A DNA stretch of 64,000 bases, taken from the NCBI GenBank assembly GCA_035274425.1, contig DATEOC010000079.1, forward strand, positions 62,001 through 126,000. The letters run 5' to 3'. The position numbers and the translations under genes were made by a program. The notes beneath the pieces are model-generated. The model did not search any database, was not told where the DNA came from, and saw only the letters and a list, made by a program, of their open reading frames with translations. Source of the stretch: JADMIH01 sp035274425 (GTDB lineage: Bacteria; Chloroflexota; Chloroflexia; QHBQ01; JADMIH01). Of the stretch, positions 39,938-48,533 are shown in pieces. Position 1 is the first letter of the stretch; the number at the start of each line of letters is the position of its first letter.

Positions 39938-41830
39938 TTGGAAGGCCTACGCTGGATACGTCGCCCCCAGGGGTCTCAAGGTAGCAACCAACGCACGCGG
40001 CCCCGCTTGACTATGGCAAGGATGCTGCCCCTGCTCGGAGCGGAGCGCAGGATGGCCGAAGCTCTCGACCAGCTACGTGCAGGCGTGCCCCTCAACTGGA
40101 CCCAGGTGGAGGATGACCCGGAGCTTGCTACCCTCTCATACCTCGAAGACGTAGCCAGCGAGTACCGGGGACGGGCTGTGAAAGATACACCCGCTGCCTT
40201 GAGAGCAGATATCCTCGACGACCTCTCAAAACGCCTCCCCAAGCCCAAGCCTGTAGTCGTGAAAGAAGCCCCGAAGAGCCTGGCGGGCTTCTCCGAGAGC
40301 GTGCCCGTCCTGACCCAGGCCGAGGAGAAGGTGCCCCAGCTCAGTTCCAGGGCACCCCAAATAGCGGGGGTTATAGTGCTCGCCGTCGGCGCGATTTTCC
40401 TCTTGAATTGGGTTTTAAGCGCACTCTTGACCAGACCCCCCGACGGAATGCCTACCTACCGATGGATAGAGGTAAAGCAAGACGGCAAGGCGCTCTCGCG
40501 CGTGCAAAGGCCGTCAGACTGGATCGCACCGAAGTGCCAGGGCTATGACTTCAGCAACGCAGCCGTCAGGCGCGGGTATATCTCTATTCCAGACACGCAG
40601 CAGATACAGGCTGGCGTCGGCTTCCCTATAGCTTTCATGCCACGTATACTGGCGGTCCCGGAACCCCCCACCTCCACTGCCATGTACGCCATGAATGTGT
40701 CGAATATGGGTATAGCTCCATGCGAGGAATCGTTTAGCACGAGTGACCGGGGAGCGAGTGTCAGAATCGAATACATGGCGAATCTCAGCCTCGAGAATGG
40801 AGTGATCAGGACCTTCCCCGTCTCTACCTTCCAGGCGCAGCAAATGCCCACCACCCTGAACGTAGGCATCGGCACGTGGAAGGAAGTTACCGTAGGCGAC
40901 GCGCATGGTATCTACTGGCGAGGTGGGCCGTACCGCGATATGTCGGGCAGCATGTGGATTGGCGATGTAAGTGTGATGATAGTTGAACGCGGAGATAGCG
41001 TGCTGATATTTGTGGGAGAGTTCTCGGCGGGCGCTACCGAGGAGTTCGTTACCGAAGCTGTAAGTACCATTGTTAGCCAGCGGCAGAGCGAAGAGAACGT
41101 AAAGTCTGAGGGCTTTACGTGGATCAACGTGTGGCGTGGGAACCAGCAGATCCTCCCCAGGAAGCTCCCCGACGATTGGAAACCCCCTGAGTGCTTCGGC
41201 GCGACTCAGCAATCCCTTTTCTCACCGACAAAGGAACGCGAGGCCACGCAGGAGCGCGTCGGCTACCCAATTGTGGCGCTGCCGCAGAGTATAAACGGGC
41301 CAAGCAGGCCGGCGTTGGTGCGGCAAGTCGAAGACTTCATATCGCCCACTATCACCGATAACCCGTGGATAACAATAACGTTACCGACGACGTATACGCT
41401 GAGCTTCGCTGATATAGCGATATTGACCTGTACCAGGGAACCTGCCGACCCGGACGCTAAGGTTAAGCTGCGTTACGTAGTGCGATTCGCCGCGCGCGAA
41501 CGTACAGACGATGGAAGAGAGATAATGTTCATGGGCTCTGACCTGCCACAGCTGTCGGATATCATCATCTTCCAGACGAGGCGCTCGCCCGAATCTATCC
41601 GCGTCGAAGGTGGGACCTGGAAGGAAGTGAAGGTAGGGGACGCGAGGGGGATATATTGGAGCGGCAGCCAGTACCGCGACATGGAGGGGTTGTTCTGGCA
41701 GGATGGGGCCAACGTGCTTATGGTGGAGCGCGGCGACATGGTAGTAACCCTTATAAGCCGCAGGACACCGGAAGTGCTGCTGATGTCGGTGGCTGAAAGG
41801 ATAGATTGGACGGGGTCCGGCGGGCAGTAG
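39938..41830 (+). CDS. Membrane protein with duplicated outer domain (probable anti-sigma partner)
   Basis: A 630-residue protein: cytoplasmic region 1-140 with a helical part (ERRMAEALDQLRAG, LATLSYLEDVASEYRG), one membrane helix (141-164) and two homologous outer domains (about 170-385 and 390-625). Each ends with the same signature: GTWKEVTVGDAHGIYWRGG then MSGSMWIGDVSVMIVERGD in the first, GTWKEVKVGDARGIYWSG then MEGLFWQDGANVLMVERGD in the second. These recall the DUF4367-type domains that follow anti-sigma factors. The position right after a sigma-like gene supports an anti-sigma role, but the cytoplasmic part has no zinc motif. TTG start with GGAGGT. Confidence 0.78.
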   Translation: MEGLRWIRRPQGSQGSNQRTRPRLTMARMLPLLGAERRMAEALDQLRAGVPLNWTQVEDDPELATLSYLEDVASEYRGRAVKDTPAALRADILDDLSKRLPKPKPVVVKEAPKSLAGFSESVPVLTQAEEKVPQLSSRAPQIAGVIVLAVGAIFLLNWVLSALLTRPPDGMPTYRWIEVKQDGKALSRVQRPSDWIAPKCQGYDFSNAAVRRGYISIPDTQQIQAGVGFPIAFMPRILAVPEPPTSTAMYAMNVSNMGIAPCEESFSTSDRGASVRIEYMANLSLENGVIRTFPVSTFQAQQMPTTLNVGIGTWKEVTVGDAHGIYWRGGPYRDMSGSMWIGDVSVMIVERGDSVLIFVGEFSAGATEEFVTEAVSTIVSQRQSEENVKSEGFTWINVWRGNQQILPRKLPDDWKPPECFGATQQSLFSPTKEREATQERVGYPIVALPQSINGPSRPALVRQVEDFISPTITDNPWITITLPTTYTLSFADIAILTCTREPADPDAKVKLRYVVRFAARERTDDGREIMFMGSDLPQLSDIIIFQTRRSPESIRVEGGTWKEVKVGDARGIYWSGSQYRDMEGLFWQDGANVLMVERGDMVVTLISRRTPEVLLMSVAERIDWTGSGGQ

Positions 41831-43461
41831 GGGCATGGCTGGCAGTTGGCGTCCTGGCCCTCTTGCTCGCGGGGCCGGTGGCGCGGTTTGTGGGCACATC
41901 AGCGACGTGGCTCGACTATCCCTACCCACGCGCAGGCTCCGAGGGGTTGGTCCTCTACGAGTCCCTCCTAGTGAAGCACGGCGGCGATATCTACGCGCCT
42001 ATCACACCTGAACGCTTCATTTCTGGACCATACCCCCTTATCTATTACTGGCTGGCTGCACTGTTGCTTCCAGACGACATGCCCGATTTCAGCACCCCCG
42101 GAAATGTCCCATCAATCTTCCTGCCAGGGCGCATTATCTCGCTGGTAGCGGCAATATTAGCAGCCCTTTTGATACCCGTTATAGTCCTCCTCGAAGGAGG
42201 TTACACCCGCGAGGGCTTACGCACGAGCGCAAAGTGGTTGGCGGCAGCCGCAGGGTTCGTTGGAGGCGCGCTCCTCATCACCCTCCCGCAAATAACCGTT
42301 TGGGCCACCCGCTTCCGAGGCGATATGCTCATGCTCGCCCTCACCACCGCAGGGCTGGCGTGCGTAGCCTGGGGAGCTTCAGAAGGCAGAAAGCAGAAAG
42401 CAGAAAGCAGTAGGCAGAACGCAGTAATTTTCGTCCTTCGTCCTTCGTCCTTCGTCCTCTACACTGGTGCTGCTTTGTTCGCGCTTGCTTTCTACACCAA
42501 GCAGACCGCGCTGGCGGGGCCTGTAGCCTCGGCTCTTTATTTGTTGTTGCGCGATTGGCGCTCAGGGCTGAAGTGGTGTGCTGCTATGGCCGCCCTCGTA
42601 CTGGTGCCGTTCGCTCTGCTCGACCTTGCGACGGGGCACTGGTTCTACCTGAAGATGGTTGATTACCACTCGCTCCCTCTCCGTGAAAGCACGCTGACGC
42701 GGCTGTTGCAGTTTGCCTTCCTGGAGGACCAGTGGCCTCTCGTCGTGCTGGCTGTGGGTTATGTGCTGTATAGGCTGGCGCAGTGGTGGCGTGTGCGCAG
42801 AAGTAGATCGGGCAACGACATACCGAACCTGATACCTCTCTTCGTGCTGGTTTCGCTCGCCCTACTGCCGACCGGCGCGGTAGTTGGGGCTGACCACAAC
42901 CATCTGCTGGTGCCAGGGCTGGCTATCTGCCTGGGAGTAGGGGCTTTGATTGCGGAGTGCGGAGTGCGGAGTGCGGAATTTGGGGGCAAGAGCAGCAGGG
43001 GTGACATTTTGCGGTGGATGGCTGCGCCCGTTACAATCGTGCTTCTGGCGGTCTACGCGCTATTTACCTCAGCGCCCTCGTCATGGTACGACCCCGACCT
43101 TACGCGCCCGTCCGCTGAAGCGCAAGAGCAGATGCGAAAGATTATCTACAACGCCAGCCAGAACCCCGGCACGCTCTTCTTCTCCGATGACCCTGGCATC
43201 GTCGCCCTGGCAGGCAAAGAGACCCCCTACGACGACCCTTTCACTATGACCGCCCTCGCGGGGCAGGGTAGGTGGGACGAGGGCGCCTTTCGCGAGATGC
43301 TTCGCACGGGCAAGTTCGGCCTGCTTATCCTCTCCTGCAACGTACCCGAAGCGCCCCAGGCGTGCCGAAGCGATACCCTCTCCCCAGGCGTGAAAGACGC
43401 CATACGCGACGGCTACGACGTACAGTACCGGGACGTACTGTTTACGTACAGACCCAAGTAG
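41806..43461 (+). CDS. GT39-like polytopic glycosyltransferase
   Basis: A 551-residue GT-C-type protein with about ten helices and an outer acidic loop, YPRAGSEGLVLYESLLVKHG, where this family binds the lipid-linked donor. FYTKQTALAGPVAS is a typical motif after the fifth helix. It starts at TTG 41806, 25 bases inside the previous gene. Two heptamer insertions are translated in frame: residues 193-220 (GRKQKAESSRQNA and VLRPSSFVLY) and 383-395 (AECGVRSAEFGG). Substrate unknown; probably modifies a surface polymer or protein together with the divergent polysaccharide genes. Confidence 0.8.
   Translation: MDGVRRAVGAWLAVGVLALLLAGPVARFVGTSATWLDYPYPRAGSEGLVLYESLLVKHGGDIYAPITPERFISGPYPLIYYWLAALLLPDDMPDFSTPGNVPSIFLPGRIISLVAAILAALLIPVIVLLEGGYTREGLRTSAKWLAAAAGFVGGALLITLPQITVWATRFRGDMLMLALTTAGLACVAWGASEGRKQKAESSRQNAVIFVLRPSSFVLYTGAALFALAFYTKQTALAGPVASALYLLLRDWRSGLKWCAAMAALVLVPFALLDLATGHWFYLKMVDYHSLPLRESTLTRLLQFAFLEDQWPLVVLAVGYVLYRLAQWWRVRRSRSGNDIPNLIPLFVLVSLALLPTGAVVGADHNHLLVPGLAICLGVGALIAECGVRSAEFGGKSSRGDILRWMAAPVTIVLLAVYALFTSAPSSWYDPDLTRPSAEAQEQMRKIIYNASQNPGTLFFSDDPGIVALAGKETPYDDPFTMTALAGQGRWDEGAFREMLRTGKFGLLILSCNVPEAPQACRSDTLSPGVKDAIRDGYDVQYRDVLFTYRPK
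42387..42459. repeat. Heptamer arrays GCAGAAA and CGTCCTT inside a CDS
   Basis: GCAGAAAGCAGAAAGCAG (42387-42420) and TTCGTCC units (42429-42459), both in frame in the GT39-like gene. Confidence 0.88.
42951..42980. repeat. Heptamer array GCGGAGT inside a CDS
   Basis: Three to four units of GCGGAGT, read as ECGVRSAEF in the GT39-like protein. Confidence 0.88.
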
Positions 43462-43710
43462 CCAACGGACGACGATTTAAACACAAAGACGCAAAGACGC
43501 AGAGGACGCACAGAGATTATTAGGGGTATATGATAACCAATAATAAACTCTGTGTTACCTTTGTGCTCTCTGCGTCTCTGTGTTTAGATCGTCGTCCTTC
43601 GTCTTTCGTCCTTCGTCCTTCGTCCAGGTTAAATGAACCACCCCCAGTAAAGTCGGAGCTGGGGGTGGCTTGACCTGGCAGAGAGAGCGAACTCCCGAAG
43701 CCTACCTCTA
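43462..43710. repeat. Intergenic repeat block between convergent genes
   Basis: ACGCAAAG words (43477-43505), their reverse (GTGCTCTCTGCGTCTCTGTG, 43562-43582) and CGTCCTT heptamers (43588-43628) face each other. A short AGCTGGGGGTGG/CCACCCCCAG-type hairpin lies at about 43637-43668 and may act as terminator. Confidence 0.65.
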
Positions 43711-44160
43711 TCATAAGATAGGTTGCGTGCTGTATATATGGGAGCTTAGTGGGATGGTGTGCTGGTACATTTGGTAGGGGTGTGCGGCGTTACGTCGTAG
43801 CACCAGGAGGAGGGCTGCTCCACCCGCAAGGAGCACGGGTGCATCGTACGATTCGTAAAGGGAGATAGCCGACTTCCAGTATTGGAGGGGCGCTACCCAG
43901 CCTATCTTGCTACCCTTCGCGTCCCAGATGTTACCGCTGCGGGCGACGTCCCCTACCTTGCCACTGTTGTCATATATATCCCCTTCGTGTGACACGGAGC
44001 CGACGACCATCTCCCCCGCGACGGCATTGCCCAACGACACCTCGCCGGTATAAAGGTATATGTGGCCCACCATCTTGCCATCTGCATCAAGGATAGTGCC
44101 GTCGGTGCCTACCGACCCCACTTCCCTCTCTCCAACCCATACTTTCATGTAGTCCTGCAT
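43711..44160 (-). CDS. Beta-repeat protein with C-terminal membrane helix
   Basis: A 149-residue protein. The first 85 residues are repeats of a Gly/Asp-turn strand pair: VGSVGTDGTILDADGKMVGH, VGSVSHEGDIYDNSGKVGD, and ARSGNIWDAKGSKIG. This pattern suggests a small beta-solenoid or barrel. One hydrophobic helix follows (APVLLAGGAALLLVL). It starts at ATG 44160 with AGGGGG upstream. Proteins with the same DGxIxDxxGxxVG repeats are common and uncharacterised; I can offer no function. Confidence 0.7.
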   Translation of the reverse strand: MQDYMKVWVGEREVGSVGTDGTILDADGKMVGHIYLYTGEVSLGNAVAGEMVVGSVSHEGDIYDNSGKVGDVARSGNIWDAKGSKIGWVAPLQYWKSAISLYESYDAPVLLAGGAALLLVLRRNAAHPYQMYQHTIPLSSHIYSTQPIL

Positions 44161-44316
44161 GGCTGCCCCCTACAACGATGATGTCCATCAACCTGGCATT
44201 TGTGATTTCATCAGATAAGCGTATTATAAAGTTTCGTAAAGGGACTGCGGTAGAAACGGAAGTCCCTTATTCAGTCCCAAAAGTCCCGGAAATGGAGGGA
44301 CCAACTCCCTATGTAC

Positions 44317-44377
44317 AGTTATGAGTTCTAAGTTTTGAGTTAGGGCAGTAACTCAAAACTTAGAACTCATAACTGTC
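44317..44377. repeat. Facing heptamer arrays ACTCAAA/ACTTAGA/ACTCATA
   Basis: Left arm CAGTTATGAGTTCTAAG and on, right arm its reverse complement ending at 44377; each word is 7 bp. It ends three bases before the stop of the TolB-like gene and could also act as its terminator. Confidence 0.85.
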
Positions 44378-44379
44378 AT

Positions 44380-45558
44380 TTACTTTCCCCAGACAGGCCA
44401 GCGCCCGTCACTGAGAAGGGGAGCCATCGTGTGCTCGCCGTCAGGGTCTATGTTGGCTATGGCTAGCCCGTTGGGTAGCCACCTGGAACCCAGGGGTTCG
44501 TCTCGGACCTGCCCCGTTTCGACCACGAGGCGGTCACCGCTTGGGGACCACGAAGGGTTGTTGGTAAGGGAAGGCAAGGTCGGTAGCTCGCGGCTGCCCC
44601 GGCGGCGGATCGCAACTCGCGGGCTACCGTCCTCTGGAGAGCTGCTACAGTAAGCTATCGGGTCGCTGTCGGCCCCGGTCGATGCGGGAGACAACCTGGG
44701 CCGAGGTCCATTCGCGTACTCGCCCATGCCCGTACCAACGCGCTCTAGCTCATTGACGAACGGCTCCGTCTTTGCCGTCAGCACGTCATACACGCTCAAA
44801 GCGCCGTTCAACGCCTCTGTGAAGAGAATAGTGCGGCTGTCGGGCGACCACTCCGGCTCGCCGCCGGGGATGTCACGCACGTCGCCCTCCCTGCCCGTAG
44901 AGAGGGGCCATCTCAGCAGCCGGAAAGGGTTGTTTACACCCCCGACGACCACCCACTTGTCATCGGGCGACCACTGCACGGAATGCTCATAGGCTGGACC
45001 ACGCCCTGACCCTGCATACGTGATAGAGGTGATAAGGAGAGAGTCGCCACCTTCGCGAGAGACTGCCCATGCCTGCTCTACACCTCTCGTAGAGGGATCA
45101 TACGTCATGTAGCCCACCAGGTTGCTGCTACGGTCCCAGCCAAGACGCTGGCGCTCAACCATATCGCCGGAGGCCAACTTATGCGTCTCCCCGCCGTCAG
45201 ATGCTATGACGTACAGGTCGAGGCCCGAAACGAATGCCACCCATTTACCGTCAGGAGAAGGTTGGGGAGGGCTGCCCGGTAACATGTCGGAGAGCTTCAT
45301 CTCGCCGCTTCCGTCAGGTGCGATCCGCCACAGGCCGGAGTCGCGCACGAAATAGATATGGCCGGGGCCGGTAGGTAGCGGCGTCAGACCGACCACAACG
45401 GTAGGGCGCACCGGCGTGCGGGCTGTGTCACCTTCCGGGTTTTGCGACGAGCCTGGAATGGGAGTAGGCACCTCCGGCGGCGGCTTCGGTACGTCGCACC
45501 CGTACAGGAGCGCCAGCAATATAAGAAGCGTGCAAATAGAAGCGGATTTTCTAGCCAT
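44380..45558 (-). CDS. TolB-like beta-propeller lipoprotein
   Basis: A 392-residue lipoprotein (lipobox LLYGC, C21) with a Pro/Thr-rich stalk and a WD40-like PD40 propeller: PQPSPDGKWVAFVS, VQWSPDDKWVVVGG, EPEWSPDSRTILFTE and PSWSPSGDRLVVE mark four blades. It sits outside the membrane and probably binds a protein or glycan; no catalytic residues are evident. I start at ATG 45558 (MARKSAS), six bases after TATACT on the minus strand, which is the leaderless layout; an upstream ATG at 45576 would lie inside the promoter. Confidence 0.85.
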   Translation of the reverse strand: MARKSASICTLLILLALLYGCDVPKPPPEVPTPIPGSSQNPEGDTARTPVRPTVVVGLTPLPTGPGHIYFVRDSGLWRIAPDGSGEMKLSDMLPGSPPQPSPDGKWVAFVSGLDLYVIASDGGETHKLASGDMVERQRLGWDRSSNLVGYMTYDPSTRGVEQAWAVSREGGDSLLITSITYAGSGRGPAYEHSVQWSPDDKWVVVGGVNNPFRLLRWPLSTGREGDVRDIPGGEPEWSPDSRTILFTEALNGALSVYDVLTAKTEPFVNELERVGTGMGEYANGPRPRLSPASTGADSDPIAYCSSSPEDGSPRVAIRRRGSRELPTLPSLTNNPSWSPSGDRLVVETGQVRDEPLGSRWLPNGLAIANIDPDGEHTMAPLLSDGRWPVWGK

Positions 45559-45564
45559 GTTTCG

Positions 45565-45570
45565 AGTATA
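45565..45570 (-). promoter_or_regulatory. -10 element (TATACT) of the TolB-like gene, leaderless geometry
   Basis: TATACT on the minus strand ends six bases before the ATG at 45558; there is no room for a ribosome site. Confidence 0.55.
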
Positions 45571-45656
45571 GCACACGTCTATGGGCGCAAACAGTATAGG
45601 AAACCTTTATTTTACGCAGCAGCTATCGCCCTCCGTCTTTCGTCTTTCGTCCGCCC

Positions 45657-45685
45657 TTGTACATCCACGACCCCAATGTTATAAT
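45657..45685 (+). promoter_or_regulatory. Promoter of ilvE
   Basis: TTGTAC (45657-45662) and TATAAT (45680-45685) with a 17-bp spacer. Expected start near 45692. Confidence 0.6.
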
Positions 45686-45691
45686 CAATTC

Positions 45692-45770
45692 CGGGCAGCG
45701 ATAGCTACCTGGTGGAACCCCGGACAGCGTGGTCCGGCCCCCCGCCTCTCGCCAGCATAGGAGGAATTGG
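45692..45770 (+). promoter_or_regulatory. Structured 5' leader of ilvE
   Basis: About 79 bases with two possible hairpins: CCGGG against CCCGG enclosing AGCGATAGCT, and CCGGAC/GTCCGG around 45720-45737. It ends with the ribosome site AGGAGG. No known riboswitch class fits what I can see, and there is no leader peptide with branched-chain codons. Confidence 0.35.
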
Positions 45771-46742
45771 ATGAGCGACACATTGCCACTCCTTTGTTAC
45801 TTTGAAGGTAAAGTTATCCCTCTCAGCGAGGCCAAAGTGGGCATACTCACTCATGCTTTGAGCTATGGGACCGGCTGCTTCGAAGGGATAAGAGCATATT
45901 ACAACACCGAGCATGACCAGCTCTATGGCTTCCGCGTGCGCGAGCATTACGAGCGGCTGCACCAGTCAAGCCGCATCCTTATGATGGACCTCACGTACTC
46001 ACCGGACGAGCTTGTAAGCATCACCAACGACCTGCTGAAGCGTAGCGGCATCCGCCAGGACGCCTACATCCGCCCGATGGTCTACAAGGCTGACGAAATC
46101 ATAGGGGTCAGGCTGCACAATCTCCGCACCGAGATGTACGTCACAGTGCAACCCTTCGGCAATTACATAGATATAGACCGCGCCCTTGAAGTGAGCGTAT
46201 CTTCCTGGAAACGCATTGACGATAACGCGATACCGGCGCGCTCCAAGATTACGGGCGCGTATGTCAACTCAGCCTTCGCCAAGAGCGAAGCCAATATGAA
46301 CGGCTTCGACGAGGCAATCATGTTAGACAACGACGGGCACGTCTCCGAAGGCTCCGCCGAGAACCTCTTCATGATACGTAACGGCGTGGCGTACACACCT
46401 CCCGTCACCGCGAACATCCTCGAAGGCATCACCCGCCTTACGATAATGACCCTGATGCGCGAAGAGTTGCATATACCCGTGGTCGAGCGCGTGATAGACC
46501 GCACGGAGCTTTACGTCTGTGATGAGTTGATATTGTGCGGCACGGGCGCGCAGATAGCCCCCGTAGGCTCGGTAGACCACCGTTCCATAGGTAATGGAGG
46601 CGTGGGCGAGATAGGCCGTGCGCTCCAGGAGCTCTATTTCGATGTGGTGCGCGGCAACGTACCGAAATACAAAGATTGGTGCAACCCCGTTTATGCAGAA
46701 ACGCGCCGCCCCGCCGACGTGCGACTGGCAGTAGCCTCATAA
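45771..46742 (+). CDS. ilvE: Branched-chain amino acid aminotransferase
   Basis: A 323-residue fold-type IV PLP enzyme that makes Leu, Ile and Val from their keto acids. Landmarks: HALSYGTGCFEGIRAY (28-43), the Schiff-base lysine in ARSKITGAYVNS (K159), EAIMLDNDGHVSEGSAENLF (181-200, with E193) and CGTGAQIAPV. Length and motifs fit IvE rather than D-amino-acid transaminase or aminodeoxychorismate lyase, although the last two are relatives. AGGAGG seven bases before ATG 45771 fixes the start. Confidence 0.95.
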   Translation: MSDTLPLLCYFEGKVIPLSEAKVGILTHALSYGTGCFEGIRAYYNTEHDQLYGFRVREHYERLHQSSRILMMDLTYSPDELVSITNDLLKRSGIRQDAYIRPMVYKADEIIGVRLHNLRTEMYVTVQPFGNYIDIDRALEVSVSSWKRIDDNAIPARSKITGAYVNSAFAKSEANMNGFDEAIMLDNDGHVSEGSAENLFMIRNGVAYTPPVTANILEGITRLTIMTLMREELHIPVVERVIDRTELYVCDELILCGTGAQIAPVGSVDHRSIGNGGVGEIGRALQELYFDVVRGNVPKYKDWCNPVYAETRRPADVRLAVAS

Positions 46743-46815
46743 TTTTGGATTTTGGATTTTGGATTTTCGATTTCGATAGTTGATCCAAAATCCAAAATCC
46801 AAAATCCAAAATCAA
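46741..46815. repeat. Facing GGATTTT heptamer arrays between ilvE and the PH-domain gene
   Basis: GGATTTT units (46747-46769) face ATCCAAA units (46783-46813). They fill the whole gap of about 70 bases, so the downstream gene has no ribosome site. Confidence 0.92.
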
Positions 46816-47781
46816 ATGTCTTTCTGGCGTCCGCAACCCTCTCCAAGCAGGCTAGCATTATTCATACTGCCGGTGCTTTGTATAGCATTGGCGGTATGGA
46901 TGTGGGCGCTCATCGCTGCTCGCGTGCCGGTAGTGGTGTTCGACGTTGGGGTGTTTCTGCTCGGCCTGGAGATGTTCCTCGCGCTCATGCTAGCGGGGAT
47001 GCTTGCTTACATGGGTTGGTGCGTCTCCACCATGCGGTATCGCCTCGATGACGAGGCTGTTACGGTACGGTGTGGCGGGGTCAAGTACATTGTTCCCCTG
47101 GAGAGCATCATCGCCGTGTACGCGCCAGGGGAGAGCGTCGGCGGCGAGCCGATTAGCGTCATTTGGAAGCGCACAACGCCTCCCCTGCCCGGTTACGTGA
47201 TAGGCTCCGGCATAAGCATGCAGCTTGGGAATGTCATCTCGGTAGCGACAAGGCCACCCGCCGAGCAGGTATTTATCGGCACGCGTGAGGCGGCTTTCGG
47301 TATCTCCCCCCAGAGTGGGCTTGAGTTTGTCTCCCAGCTCAACCGGAAGCTGAAACTCGCAGACCGCGACGAGGAGCTAGATGAGCAGGTGGAATACTCA
47401 GGAGAGGGCACGTACCTGGAGCTATCGGGCATCAGCGCGAGGGGAGCAGCCCTTTGGGCCGACCCCCTCGCTCGACCGCTTCTTATCACCGGATTGCTGA
47501 TATGCGCGGCTATATTCCTCTACCTGGGATTCGTGTACGGCAGCCTCCCTACGAACCTCTTACTCCACTGGAACGCACTGGGCCAGCCGGACCGCGTGGG
47601 CGATCCCATAGAGCTGATGCGCCTGCCCGCGTTTGCCCTCGGTATATGGCTGGTCAACGCCGTGGTAGCCTGGGCAGTGCGCCCCAGGGAGCGTGCCGCT
47701 ACCCTCTTCCTGCTGGGTGGCGCGGTCGCGGTGCAGGTGGTGTTCGCGGCGGCGGTGCTATCAATCGTCCTGCGCTCATAA
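46816..47781 (+). CDS. Membrane protein with bacterial PH-like domain and DUF1648-like tail
   Basis: A 321-residue protein. Two helices (19-70) precede a PH-like beta region (RYRLDDEAVTVRCGGVKYIV, PLESIIAVY, then IGTREAAFGISPQSGLEFVSQL), as in bPH (YdbT/YdbS-type) proteins. The C-terminal part has LLLHWNALGQPDRVGDPIELMRL-type sequence, split here as LLLHWNALGQPDRVG and a following pair of helices, which is the DUF1648 pattern. I start at ATG 46816; an upstream TTG would add NPKSKIQN from a heptamer array. Function unknown. A long hairpin terminator follows. Confidence 0.8.
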   Translation: MSFWRPQPSPSRLALFILPVLCIALAVWMWALIAARVPVVVFDVGVFLLGLEMFLALMLAGMLAYMGWCVSTMRYRLDDEAVTVRCGGVKYIVPLESIIAVYAPGESVGGEPISVIWKRTTPPLPGYVIGSGISMQLGNVISVATRPPAEQVFIGTREAAFGISPQSGLEFVSQLNRKLKLADRDEELDEQVEYSGEGTYLELSGISARGAALWADPLARPLLITGLLICAAIFLYLGFVYGSLPTNLLLHWNALGQPDRVGDPIELMRLPAFALGIWLVNAVVAWAVRPRERAATLFLLGGAVAVQVVFAAAVLSIVLRS

Positions 47782-47806
47782 CACTTCCCCAAGTGGGGAG
47801 GGAGTT

Positions 47807-47863
47807 TGAAAAAGGACAAAATGCAGGTGTTGCTGCGCAACACCTGCATTTTGTCCTTTTTCA
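47807..47863. terminator. Perfect 26-bp hairpin after the PH-domain gene
   Basis: Bases 47807-47832 pair with 47838-47863 without mismatch around a 5-base loop. Convergent gene on the other side ends at 47939. Confidence 0.75.
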
Positions 47864-47938
47864 GAGAGTTGTTAGTGCGTCAGCACGCTCATTGAAAATT
47901 CGGGATGCCTCACGTACGGTGACGCTGTATCATAAGCC

Positions 47939-48517
47939 TTAGCTCATTGTGCCGCCTTGCTGCTCAAGCAGGGTGACTATCTCGGTGTAGCCTTTCTCGA
48001 CGGCTACAGATAGAGGCGTTTTATTGTCGAAATTGGGCACGTTCACATTAGTGACGCCGTGGGCGAGAAGCCACTTTACCATTGCCAGGTGGCCGAACTG
48101 GATCGCCGCGTGCAGGGAACCATTTATCCCTTCCCTGGTTCCATGAGCGAATAAGAGGTCGGCCACTTCTGTTTGGCCGCTCAGGGCGGCATGGTACAGC
48201 ACGGGGATGCCGTGCGCGCCTCGCGCATCTGCGAGAGTGGGGTCCTCCCGTAAGAATCGCTCAACCTCATCCGCCATACCGAGCATTGCCGCCCCACAGA
48301 TATTGTTTGGCGCACCCTCCGACAGCAGGTAAAGCGCTATCTCACGGTTCCCCATGTGCGAGGCAGCTTGCAGCGCGGTCTCATCGAACTTCTCCCAGGG
48401 TACATTGAGGAGCGCGGGGTTCTCTCCGAGCAACTCCCGCACCCTGGCGAGATTGCCATGCGCTGCAATGACAAATGGTTCTACAAGCTCTTGCGAAAGC
48501 TCCTGTGTTACGTTCAT
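47939..48517 (-). CDS. Ankyrin-repeat protein
   Basis: A 192-residue soluble protein with four or five ankyrin units: DETALQAASHMGNREIALYL, IPVLYHAALSGQTEVADLLF, and KTPLSVAVEKGYTEIVTLLE are clear. No catalytic or export signal. Ankyrin proteins bind partners; here the partner is unknown. The last residues (EQQGGTMS) close the final helix pair. It is 16 bases from the DUF2877 gene on the same strand, so the two may be co-transcribed. Confidence 0.9.
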   Translation of the reverse strand: MNVTQELSQELVEPFVIAAHGNLARVRELLGENPALLNVPWEKFDETALQAASHMGNREIALYLLSEGAPNNICGAAMLGMADEVERFLREDPTLADARGAHGIPVLYHAALSGQTEVADLLFAHGTREGINGSLHAAIQFGHLAMVKWLLAHGVTNVNVPNFDNKTPLSVAVEKGYTEIVTLLEQQGGTMS

Positions 48518-48533
48518 GTTATTTACTCCTTGA

